Shown: piece after piece, positions 1-6,148 of the stretch
How the letters are laid out: every line of letters starts with the position of its first letter
Numbering within the stretch: position 1 is the first letter of the stretch
Source: JAGTRP01 sp035655235
GTDB lineage: Bacteria > Pseudomonadota > Gammaproteobacteria > Burkholderiales > Rhodocyclaceae
Direction of reading: 5' to 3'
DNA length: 8,610 nt
Assembly: GCA_035655235.1 (NCBI GenBank)
Contig: DASRUX010000384.1
Location: forward strand, 1-8,610
Translations under genes and position numbers: made by a program
The notes under the pieces: generated by a model
What the model saw: only the letters and a program-made list of their open reading frames with translations
Database searches by the model: none
What the model was told of the DNA's origin: nothing

Positions 1-1
1 T

Positions 2-673
2 AACGATGTCCGCGACGCCCTCCTGGGTTTCGCTGCCGTCAATGGCCGCCTACCCTGCCCGGCCAGCACCACATCCAACGGCTACGAGTCCTTCTGCACC
101 AACGCCACCGGTGCCTGCGGTCCGGCCGTCGTCGTGCCACCGGGCGTGGCCCAACCCCACGGCCGGTGCAGCGCCCCCTTCAACGGCTACCTGCCAGCCG
201 CGACCCTCGGTCTGCAGGGCGCATCCGGTGGCTACCTGATCGACGGCCTGGGTCCCGATCCGGTCAACCGGATCCGTTACGCGGTAGCCGACAATACCGC
301 CCCCCTGAACAACAACGGAGCCTGCTCCCCCGCCAGCCCCAGCTACCGCCTCATCACCGGCACCTGCAACGAAGTGAAAACCGACTCCACCAACTGGACT
401 CCCTCCGCCACCAACCTGCTGCTCCGGGTCTGCCAGGATGCCGGCTGTGCCGTGCAGCACGTCAACAACGCCGTCGCCGTCCTCGTCGCCCCCGGGAAGA
501 ACGGTGCCGGCACAGGCACCGACGAGGCTGAAAATTACGATGGCGACAACCTGTTCGTCAGCCACTCGCCCACCGAGACGGGCGCCCCGGCCGGCGAATT
601 CGACGACATCGTCACCTGGATCGCCCCGTCCACGCTGCTCAATCGCCTGTACCAGGCCGGCCGGCTTCCCTGA
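2..673 (+). CDS. Type IV pilin-like / pseudopilin protein, 5'-truncated
   Basis: The frame is open from the left window edge to a TGA at 671-673, giving the last 223 residues of a longer protein. The piece begins NDVRDALLGFAAVNGRLPCP, which resembles the region just after the N-terminal helix of many uncharacterised betaproteobacterial pseudopilins (ALxGFAxxNGRLPCP). The prepilin-peptidase site and hydrophobic helix would lie upstream, outside the window, so membership rests on this one block. The visible part has eight cysteines (19, 32, 39, 56, 108, 122, 144 and 149 of the partial protein), an even number that suits a disulfide-stabilised secreted domain, and is rich in Asn, Gly, Pro and Ala. 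It ends 14 nt before a response-regulator gene and is probably co-transcribed with it. Its role could be as a minor pilin or a secretion-type pseudopilin; the sequence does not decide. An ATG-initiated reading from 134 in the same frame is only an internal Met. Confidence 0.7.
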   Translation, partial: NDVRDALLGFAAVNGRLPCPASTTSNGYESFCTNATGACGPAVVVPPGVAQPHGRCSAPFNGYLPAATLGLQGASGGYLIDGLGPDPVNRIRYAVADNTAPLNNNGACSPASPSYRLITGTCNEVKTDSTNWTPSATNLLLRVCQDAGCAVQHVNNAVAVLVAPGKNGAGTGTDEAENYDGDNLFVSHSPTETGAPAGEFDDIVTWIAPSTLLNRLYQAGRLP

Positions 674-687
674 GGCAGCGAATCCCC

Positions 688-1287
688 ATGCACTCTATCC
701 TGCTGGTCGAGGACGACCCCGCCCTGCGCGCCCTGGTCGTCAGTGCCCTCGCCAGGAATTTCGAAGTCATCGAAGCCGAAAACCGCCCGGAGGCGCTGGC
801 CGCCTTGCATGCCAGGCCGGAAATCCTCGCCGCGCTCATCGACCTGGGCCTCCCCCCGGAACCCCATTCCCCCCGGGAAGGACTGGCCATCCTCCAGGCG
901 CTGCGCACCGAGGGGCTGCCGGTCAAGGCCGTCGTCCTCACCGGCCAGGATGACGAGGCCGCCGCCCTGGCGGCCATCCAGGAAGGCGCCTTCGACTTCC
1001 TCGGCAAGCCGGCGCCCCTGGCCGCCATCGCCGCTGCCATCGAACGGGCGATCTTCTTCGCCGCAAAGGAAAGGGAACTGGCCCGCCGCGGCGTCGCCCG
1101 CCTGGCCATCAGCGCCCCCCTGGGCGAGGGGCTGCGCAACGTCCGGGACGAGGCCGAGGAAAGGCTGGTCCGCCAGGTTCTCCAGAACACCGCCTTCAAT
1201 GTCCACGAGGCGGCCCGGCGCCTGGGCGTGAAGCGGGAAAACGTCTATTACCTGCTGAAGAAATTCGGCATCACCCGCGATGCTTGA
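688..1287 (+). CDS. Response regulator: receiver domain plus Fis-type HTH
   Basis: A 199-residue two-component response regulator. The receiver domain covers about residues 3-118: acidic pocket E8/D9/D10, phospho-acceptor D52 in LIDLGLPP, switch Thr T85 in VVLTGQD, and conserved K107 in FLGKP. All key residues are present, so it should be phosphorylatable. After a linker rich in Ala, Arg and Glu, residues about 157-199 form a Fis/NtrC-type helix-turn-helix (NVHEAARRLGVKRENVYYLL). There is no AAA+ sigma-54 activator domain, so the layout is that of ActR/RegA or PrsR-like regulators, which act as DNA-binding factors without ATPase activity. GAGG at 672-675 is a possible but distant Shine-Dalgarno sequence, overlapping the stop of the pilin-like gene. 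The 3' end overlaps the histidine kinase gene by 8 nt, so the kinase is the likely partner. Targets are unknown; the flanking pilin-like genes are plausible candidates. Confidence 0.9.
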   Translation: MHSILLVEDDPALRALVVSALARNFEVIEAENRPEALAALHARPEILAALIDLGLPPEPHSPREGLAILQALRTEGLPVKAVVLTGQDDEAAALAAIQEGAFDFLGKPAPLAAIAAAIERAIFFAAKERELARRGVARLAISAPLGEGLRNVRDEAEERLVRQVLQNTAFNVHEAARRLGVKRENVYYLLKKFGITRDA

Positions 1288-2341
1288 GCGCCTGCAGGGG
1301 CTCTACCCCCTTTTCATCCTGGCGGGGCTGGTCATCGGCGGCGTGCTGTTCGTGCTGCACCGGCTGGCCAGGGAGCGGGACCGGGTCGCCCTGGATCTCA
1401 TCCGCCTCAACGAAACTCTGGGTTTCGACCTCTTTCCCTTCCTGGAAGGCGCCGCCGACCGCCTGATCCTGGCTGGCTTCCAGGGCATGGCATGGGAAAT
1501 CGACTGGTTCGGCTCCACCTCCCGGGGAGAAAAAGGTGACATCGGCAACGCCCCCGGGTCCCCCTGGGAGCGGGATGTCACCGCCCCCGACATTGCCGTC
1601 AGGATCCGTCTCCATCCGGGCAAGCTCGCCGGCGAACGCCGATTCCTTGCTCTGCACCTGTGCGAAACCCTGGTCCTGCTCCTCAAGACTGATGCCTGGA
1701 TCAAGGCAGGCAGCGTCGCGTCGGCCCTGTCGGAATTCCAGCGTCTGACCCTGTTCCTCGGCCACGACGTGAAGAACCTGGCCCAGTTCGTCCGCATTGC
1801 CAGCGACCAGATCGAATCCCTGCCGGCCGAGGAGGAACAACGCTATCTCGACCAATTGCGCAGCACCCTTCCACTCTTCCGGGAACGGAGCGAGCGGATC
1901 ATCCAGGCACTGACCCGCAGCCATCCGCCGGGAGGCGAACCGGCCGACATTGCCTTGGCAGCCACCATCGAACGGCTTTGCGCGGCTCAGGAAGTGCCGG
2001 TGCGGATCACCGGCGATGCCGTAGCCAGGGTTCAGCCCGCTTCCCTGGACGGCATTCTCGACAATCTGATCCGCAACCATGACGAGCATGCGTCCGGACT
2101 TGCTCTACAAGTGGAAATCCATGGGGCGGAAGATACGGCCATCACCCGGATCACCAGCGGCAAGGCAGGCCAGGCGGACCTGCTACGCCTCTTCGAGCCC
2201 TTCTGGACCAGTTCGGCCACCGGCCTGGGGCTGGGCCTCTACCAGGCCCGGCAACTCGCCCTGGAGCAAGGCGGCAACCTGAATGCGACCGTCCATGGCG
2301 GCCGGCTGTGCTTCGAACTCCGACTACCATCGGCGTCCTGA
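1280..2341 (+). CDS. Membrane-anchored sensor histidine kinase with degenerate ATP-binding domain
   Basis: A 353-residue histidine kinase, cognate by position to the preceding response regulator (8-nt overlap, no clear own ribosome binding site, so probably translationally coupled). One membrane helix lies at about residues 9-27, followed by basic residues (HRLARERDR), which places the rest in the cytoplasm with essentially no periplasmic domain. Residues about 45-140 belong to no domain I recognise and may be the sensory part. The dimerisation/phospho-acceptor region has the H-box FLGHDVKNLAQF with H162, reminiscent of PrsK-type kinases (HDLKN). The C-terminal ATPase domain keeps an N-box (DNLIRN, N262/N266), an F-box-like LFEPFW (304-309) and a glycine-rich G2 box (GLGLG, 315-319). 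The G1 box (DxGxG), which normally binds the adenine of ATP, is altered: the aligned stretch is TSGKAG (292-297), without the Asp. No frameshift is apparent nearby. It may be a weak or atypical kinase, or mainly a phosphatase. Confidence 0.87.
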   Translation: MLERLQGLYPLFILAGLVIGGVLFVLHRLARERDRVALDLIRLNETLGFDLFPFLEGAADRLILAGFQGMAWEIDWFGSTSRGEKGDIGNAPGSPWERDVTAPDIAVRIRLHPGKLAGERRFLALHLCETLVLLLKTDAWIKAGSVASALSEFQRLTLFLGHDVKNLAQFVRIASDQIESLPAEEEQRYLDQLRSTLPLFRERSERIIQALTRSHPPGGEPADIALAATIERLCAAQEVPVRITGDAVARVQPASLDGILDNLIRNHDEHASGLALQVEIHGAEDTAITRITSGKAGQADLLRLFEPFWTSSATGLGLGLYQARQLALEQGGNLNATVHGGRLCFELRLPSAS

Positions 2342-2388
2342 GCATCCACTGTAAAAACTCTAGACTCCCCAGATTGTTGCCACGGGCA

Positions 2389-2394
2389 TATATT
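2389..2394 (+). promoter_or_regulatory. Possible -10 element of the pilin promoter
   Basis: TATATT matches the sigma-70 -10 consensus at five of six positions. It lies in the only AT-richer gap of the left half, 32 nt before the pilin ATG. No good -35 hexamer sits 16-18 nt upstream (the sequence there is C-rich), which would suit an activator-dependent promoter. No sigma-54 -24/-12 pattern was seen. Tentative. Confidence 0.35.
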
Positions 2395-2414
2395 CCAATC
2401 GCCTAAACCAACGT

Positions 2415-2418
2415 GGAG
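2415..2418 (+). promoter_or_regulatory. Ribosome binding site of the second pilin gene
   Basis: GGAG lies 8 nt before the ATG at 2427, a normal Shine-Dalgarno sequence and spacing, and supports this start. It falls inside the right arm of the inverted repeat described at 2372-2424. Confidence 0.7.
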
Positions 2419-2426
2419 ACAATCCC

Positions 2427-3095
2427 ATGCAACAACCATCCCGCAAACAAGGCGGTTTCACCCTGGTGGAAATCGCCATCGTCCTGGTCATCATCGGCCT
2501 GCTGCTCGGCGGCGTACTGAAGGGGCAGGAAATGATCGAGAACGGCCGCGTGAAGTCGGCCTCGAACGATCTAAACGGCATCACCGCCGCCTATAACAGC
2601 TATATTGACCGTTACCGGCGCATTCCGGGCGATGATGGTCCCCAGGGCACGCTCAACGCTCGGGGTGGAAGCTGGGGCAATGCCGTGGCAGCAGGCAACG
2701 TCAACGGCACCATTGATGCGGCAACCGGCGATGCTTTTAATGGCACGGGAGAGGTCGATAACTTCTTCCAACACCTGCGCGCCGCCGGCTTCCTCACCGG
2801 AGATGCGAACGCCACCGGCGCAAACGCCTTGCCTACCAACGCCTGGGGCGGCCGGGTCGGCATTCTCAATGCAGCAGGCATTCAGGGCCGCGCGAACAAT
2901 GCGGTTCGACTGATGGCATGCATGGGCAATGTCTCCGGGAAAGCGGCCCAAGCGCTGGATGCCCAACTGGATGACGGCGCCCCCAATCGCGGAAGCCTAC
3001 GGGCGACCCAAGGCGGCAACAATACCGTCCCAGCCGGTGCAGCAGGGGCCTACAACGAAGGCCAGGTTTATACCGTCTGCCGCGATCTGACGTAA
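2427..3095 (+). CDS. Type IV pilin-like protein with prepilin-peptidase site
   Basis: A 222-residue class III (type IV) prepilin-like protein. The leader MQQPSRKQGG is short and basic, and cleavage by the prepilin peptidase is expected between G10 and F11. The mature protein begins FTLVEIAIVL with Glu at mature position 5, followed by a hydrophobic helix to about residue 31 (GLLLGGVLKGQE), as in pilins and type II secretion pseudopilins. The block YIDRYRRIPGDD (59-70) recalls the family of uncharacterised proteobacterial pseudopilins with RYRALPGDD. The rest is rich in Gly, Asn and Ala, with cysteines at 165 and 218 that could form the C-terminal disulfide loop common in type IV pilins. It has its own ribosome binding site, a candidate promoter and a terminator, so it is likely a separate unit, though read-through from the kinase gene is possible. 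By eye it is less GC-rich than its neighbours. Whether it is a pilus subunit, minor pilin or secretion pseudopilin cannot be told here. Confidence 0.88.
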   Translation: MQQPSRKQGGFTLVEIAIVLVIIGLLLGGVLKGQEMIENGRVKSASNDLNGITAAYNSYIDRYRRIPGDDGPQGTLNARGGSWGNAVAAGNVNGTIDAATGDAFNGTGEVDNFFQHLRAAGFLTGDANATGANALPTNAWGGRVGILNAAGIQGRANNAVRLMACMGNVSGKAAQALDAQLDDGAPNRGSLRATQGGNNTVPAGAAGAYNEGQVYTVCRDLT

Positions 3096-3104
3096 ACAGG
3101 CTGC

Positions 3105-3136
3105 AAAGGGCCGGCTCTCGGGGCTGGCTCTTTTTC
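3105..3136 (+). terminator. Rho-independent terminator after the pilin gene
   Basis: An 11-bp stem (3105-3115 pairing with 3123-3133, two G-U pairs) closes a 7-nt loop. The run of T at 3131-3135 forms the base of the stem and the U tract. It starts 10 nt after the pilin stop codon. On the minus strand the stem is followed by only three T and then GCAGCC, so it would serve the convergent antiporter gene less well. Confidence 0.85.
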
Positions 3137-3144
3137 TTGCCGCC

Positions 3145-5097
3145 CTACTTCTTCAGCAACTTCCCATCCGCCGCCGCCAAGCTCTCCGGCGGCCCGAGCA
3201 GTACCACCACATCACCCTCCCGCAGCACCGTTTCCGGTACCGGCTCCACGGCCCGGATGCCGCGCCGGCGGATGGCGCTCACTTCGCAACCGAACCTGGC
3301 CAAATCGAGTTCCGCCAGGGTCTTGCCGATACCCGCCGAGCCGGCCGTGAGCCAGACGGAATGGAGCCGCGGCTGGTCGTCCTCGTCCCCTTCGGTATCC
3401 GACAGGCCGTGGAAGAAGCCCCGCAGGAGCTTGTAGCGCTGGGAGCGGGCATCCCGGACCCGGCGTAGCACCCGGTTCAGCGGCACGCCCACCAGCACCA
3501 GGGCGTGGGAGGCCAGCATCAAGCTCGCCTCCAGGGATTCCGGCACCACCTCCGCCGCACCGGCCTTGGTCAGGCGCCCCATGTCCCGCTCGTCCCGGGT
3601 ACGGACCACCACCGGCAGTTCGGGACGCAGTTCATGGACGTGGTGGAGGATTTTCTCGGAGGCCTGGGTATCAGCCACCGCCACCACCACCACGCTGGCC
3701 CGCATCAACCCTGCCGCAGATAGGCTTTCCCGCCGGGTGGCGTCGCCGAAGACCACGTTCTCGCCGGCAGCGGAAGCCTCCCGGACCCGGTCCGGGTCCA
3801 GGTCCAGGGCTACCCACTCGACTCCCTCCTGCCCCATGAAACGGGCTAGGTGCTGGCCGCTACGGCCGAAGCCGCAGATGATGGCGTGCTTCTCGGTGCC
3901 CATGGTCTGGGCGGCGATCTTGGTGAGCTGCATGGAGCGCATCAGCCATTCGCTCGCCACGAAGCGCATGACGATCTTTTCGCTGTAATGGACGATGAAG
4001 GGCGCCACCAGCATCGAGAGCACCAGGGCGGTAAGCACCGCCTGTTCGACCAGCCGGGGCATGCGCCCCACTTCCCCCAGGAGGACGAAGCCGAATTCGC
4101 CGCCGGCGGCCAACCACAAGGCCGCCCGGATGGCATTGCCGGGGGACGCTCCCAGCCGCCAGGACAGCAGCCCGACGATAGCCCCCTTCGCCAGCAGCAG
4201 GGCGGCCAAGACGCCCAACACCAGGGCCCAGTGCTGGAACAGGATCTGCATGTCCAGCTTGACGCCGATGGTGACGAAGAAGAGCCCCATCAGCACATCC
4301 CGGAAGGGCTGGATATCCTCCTCCACCTGGAGCCGGTACTCGGTTTCCGAAATCAGCATGCCGGCCACGAAGGCGCCCAGGGCCAGGGACAAGCCAGCCC
4401 ACTCGGTGATCTGCGCCAGCCCCAGGGTGATGAGCAGCACGTTGAGGACGAACACCTCGGAGGACTTGGCCCGGGCCACGAAATGGAACCAGCGGCGCAT
4501 GAAGTGCTGGCCGAAATAGAGGATCACCGCCAGCACCGCCACCGCCTTCAAAAGCGCGATACCCAGGAGCGCCGCCAGCTTCTCTGGCGGCTGGGACAGG
4601 GAGGGGATGAGCACCAGCAGGGGCACCACCGCCAGATCCTGAAAGAGGAGCACGCCGATGATGTCCCGGCCATGGGGGGAATCGAGCTGCATGCGCTCGG
4701 CCAGGAGCTTGGAGAGCACGGCGGTGGAGGACATGGCCAGCACCCCACCCAGGGCGATGCCCAGTTGCCACGAGAGCCCGAGGACCATGACCAGCCCCGC
4801 CACCACCGCCATGGTAATAAGCACCTGGAGCAGCCCCAGCCCGAACACGATGCGCTTCATGGCGTAAAGCTTGGGCAGGGAGAACTCCAGGCCGATGGAG
4901 AACATCAGAAACACAACGCCGAACTCGGCCAGGTGCTGGGCCTGGGCCATATTGCCCAGGACGTTGAAGGCGTGAGGCCCGATCAACCCGCCCACCAGCA
5001 GGTAGCCGAGGATAGGCGGCAGGTTGAGGCGGCGGAAAAGGACCACGGCCAGAACCGACGTGCCAAGCAGGACGAGGACGAGGAACAGGGTGTTCAA
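3145..5097 (-). CDS. KefB/KefC-type monovalent cation:proton antiporter (CPA2) with RCK domains
   Basis: A 650-residue inner-membrane antiporter of the CPA2 family, exchanging K+ (or Na+) for H+. Residues 1-390 are the transport domain with about 12 hydrophobic segments. Family landmarks are LPPILGYLLVGGLIGP (26-41), FSIGLEF (66-72), the LLFQDLAVVPLL stretch with Q153/D154 in the ion path, and GEFGFVLL (333-340). A TrkA-N/RCK nucleotide-binding domain starts at about 403 with the Rossmann motif GFGRSG (409-414) and an acidic strand end (LDLDPD). A TrkA-C-like domain covers about 576-648. Whether it is gated by glutathione like E. coli KefC cannot be judged. The start is TTG at 5095-5097: no ATG exists before residue 50, an in-frame TGA lies at 5131-5133, and the N-terminus begins where family members begin. 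No Shine-Dalgarno sequence precedes it. It is convergent with the pilin gene and divergent from kdsD, from which it is separated by 52 nt. Confidence 0.92.
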   Translation of the reverse strand: MNTLFLVLVLLGTSVLAVVLFRRLNLPPILGYLLVGGLIGPHAFNVLGNMAQAQHLAEFGVVFLMFSIGLEFSLPKLYAMKRIVFGLGLLQVLITMAVVAGLVMVLGLSWQLGIALGGVLAMSSTAVLSKLLAERMQLDSPHGRDIIGVLLFQDLAVVPLLVLIPSLSQPPEKLAALLGIALLKAVAVLAVILYFGQHFMRRWFHFVARAKSSEVFVLNVLLITLGLAQITEWAGLSLALGAFVAGMLISETEYRLQVEEDIQPFRDVLMGLFFVTIGVKLDMQILFQHWALVLGVLAALLLAKGAIVGLLSWRLGASPGNAIRAALWLAAGGEFGFVLLGEVGRMPRLVEQAVLTALVLSMLVAPFIVHYSEKIVMRFVASEWLMRSMQLTKIAAQTMGTEKHAIICGFGRSGQHLARFMGQEGVEWVALDLDPDRVREASAAGENVVFGDATRRESLSAAGLMRASVVVVAVADTQASEKILHHVHELRPELPVVVRTRDERDMGRLTKAGAAEVVPESLEASLMLASHALVLVGVPLNRVLRRVRDARSQRYKLLRGFFHGLSDTEGDEDDQPRLHSVWLTAGSAGIGKTLAELDLARFGCEVSAIRRRGIRAVEPVPETVLREGDVVVLLGPPESLAAADGKLLKK

Positions 5098-5115
5098 GGG
5101 AGGGGGGCGAACTCG

Positions 5116-5145
5116 GGTATACTCCGAACATCATAATCGTATCAA
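5116..5145 (-). promoter_or_regulatory. Possible promoter of the antiporter gene
   Basis: Reading the minus strand, TTGATA (5145-5140, five of six to the -35 consensus) is followed after 18 nt by TATACC (5121-5116, four of six to the -10 consensus). Transcription would begin at about 5109, leaving a leader of roughly a dozen bases before the TTG start. This would fit the lack of a ribosome binding site. It shares its -10 with the opposing kdsD promoter. Confidence 0.4.
5118..5123 (+). promoter_or_regulatory. Probable -10 element of the kdsD operon promoter
   Basis: TATACT matches the -10 consensus at five of six positions and lies 26 nt before the kdsD ATG. The -35 region is weak (TTCAAG at 5093-5098, spacing 19). 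The element sits in the palindrome GTATAC and between the inverted TCGG (5113-5116) and CCGA (5124-5127), so the two divergent promoters overlap almost completely. Confidence 0.45.
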
Positions 5146-5149
5146 CCGC

Positions 5150-6148
5150 ATGAACCCAAGCGCTCCTCCCACGAATTTCGCCCCGGAACGGGCGCTGGAG
5201 CTGGCTCGGCAAACCCTGAGGATCGAGGCGGATGCCGTCCTGGGTTTGGTCGACCGGCTCGATGGCGCGTTCACCGCCGCCGTCCAGCTCATCCTCAATT
5301 GCCGGGGCCGCCTGATCGTCAGCGGCATCGGCAAATCCGGCCACGTCGCCCGCAAGATCGCCTCGACCATGGCGAGCACCGGCACGCCGGCCTATTTCGT
5401 CCATCCGGCCGAAGCCAGCCACGGCGACCTGGGCATGATCACCCGGGACGACGTGCTGCTGGCCCTCTCCAATTCCGGCGAATCCGAGGAACTGGTGCGC
5501 ATCGTCCCCATCGTCAAACGCCAGGGGGCCAAGCTCATCGCCATGACCGGCAACCCCGCCTCGTCCCTGGGCCGTGAGGCGGACGTCCATCTGGATTCCG
5601 GCGTTTCCCAGGAAGCCTGCCCCCTCAACCTCGCCCCCACCGCCAGCACCACGGCGGCGCTGGCCCTGGGCGATGCCCTGGCCGTCGCCCTCCTGGACGC
5701 CCGCGGCTTCGGCCCCGAGGATTTCGCCCGCTCCCATCCCGGCGGCTCCCTGGGCCGGCGGCTGCTGACCCACGTCAAGGATGTCATGCGGACCGGCGAA
5801 AGAGTGCCGACAGTGCTGCCGGAAGCCGGCCTGCCCGAGGCCATCGTCGCCATGTCCCGGGGCGGCCTGGGGCTGGTGGCCGTCGTCACTGCCGACAACA
5901 AGGCGGTCGGCATCTTCACCGATGGCGACCTGCGCCGGGCCTTCGAAAAGCGCCTCGACCTGCAGAACGCCCGCATCGACGCCGTGATGCACCCGAATCC
6001 CCGCGCCATCGGCCCCGACCAACTGGCGGTGGAAGCCGTCGAGATGATGGAGCGGCACCGCATCAACGCGCTCCTGGTCACCGACGCCGAATCCCGTCTG
6101 GTGGGCGCCCTCAACATGCACGACCTCTTCAACGCCAAGGTGATCTGA
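5150..6148 (+). CDS. kdsD: Arabinose-5-phosphate isomerase
   Basis: A 332-residue D-arabinose-5-phosphate isomerase, which converts ribulose-5-phosphate to arabinose-5-phosphate, the first committed step to KDO of the lipopolysaccharide inner core; cytoplasmic. An N-terminal SIS domain (about 40-180) carries SGIGKSG (58-64), SNSGESEE (107-114) and the ARSHPGGSLGRRL signature (193-205). Residues K62, E114, E155 and H196 align with the catalytic set I recall for E. coli KdsD (K59, E111, E152, H193) at a constant offset of three. Two CBS domains follow (about 208-265 and 276-330). Length is as usual for the family. The ATG at 5150 is chosen because an earlier in-frame ATG at 5024 would run back through the opposite-strand antiporter gene and the promoter, adding non-homologous residues. 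No Shine-Dalgarno sequence precedes this ATG. It is the first gene of an LPS operon and its stop codon overlaps the kdsC start by one base. Confidence 0.95.
   Translation: MNPSAPPTNFAPERALELARQTLRIEADAVLGLVDRLDGAFTAAVQLILNCRGRLIVSGIGKSGHVARKIASTMASTGTPAYFVHPAEASHGDLGMITRDDVLLALSNSGESEELVRIVPIVKRQGAKLIAMTGNPASSLGREADVHLDSGVSQEACPLNLAPTASTTAALALGDALAVALLDARGFGPEDFARSHPGGSLGRRLLTHVKDVMRTGERVPTVLPEAGLPEAIVAMSRGGLGLVAVVTADNKAVGIFTDGDLRRAFEKRLDLQNARIDAVMHPNPRAIGPDQLAVEAVEMMERHRINALLVTDAESRLVGALNMHDLFNAKVI

Larger units (their letters stand above)
2372..2424. repeat. Imperfect inverted repeat upstream of the pilin gene, overlapping its RBS
   Basis: Left arm 2372-2384 (GATTGTTGCCACG) and right arm 2412-2424 (CGTGGAGACAATC) are inverted copies: 11 of 13 positions are complementary, a twelfth would be a G-U pair in RNA, and one is mismatched. 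They are separated by 27 nt that include a TATATT -10-like element. The right arm contains the GGAG ribosome binding site of the pilin gene. As RNA, in transcripts reading through from the kinase gene, the hairpin would bury this site. As DNA, the arms are centred 40 bp apart, close to four helical turns, so they could bind a dimeric regulator by looping. Both readings are inferences. Confidence 0.55.

Noticed and set aside
535..1206. 223-residue open frame on the minus strand
   Set aside because: It is antisense to the response regulator, whose receiver and HTH motifs are intact, and shows no motif of its own.
2359..2364. TCTAGA palindrome upstream of the pilin gene
   Set aside because: A six-base palindrome does not extend into a longer dyad and is expected by chance.
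2342..2426. Sigma-54 (-24/-12) promoter upstream of the pilin gene
   Set aside because: No TGGCAC-N5-TTGC pattern with correct GG/GC spacing was found on the plus strand; TTGCCAC is present but lacks a partner element.
3850..5136. 428-residue open frame on the plus strand, rich in His, Gln and Asp
   Set aside because: It lies wholly antisense to the well-supported antiporter gene. Its composition is what reverse-strand reading of GC-rich membrane-protein codons gives, and it shows no domain or ribosome binding site.
5024..5149. Longer N-terminus for kdsD starting at 5024
   Set aside because: It would overlap the antiporter gene and the promoter region and add basic residues (RRRKRTTAR) not found in the family; 5150 gives the normal length.
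3860..6121. 753-residue open frame on the minus strand
   Set aside because: It is antisense to kdsD and then runs in another frame through the antiporter gene. Its Gly/Ala/His/Arg-rich low-complexity composition marks it as a high-GC shadow.
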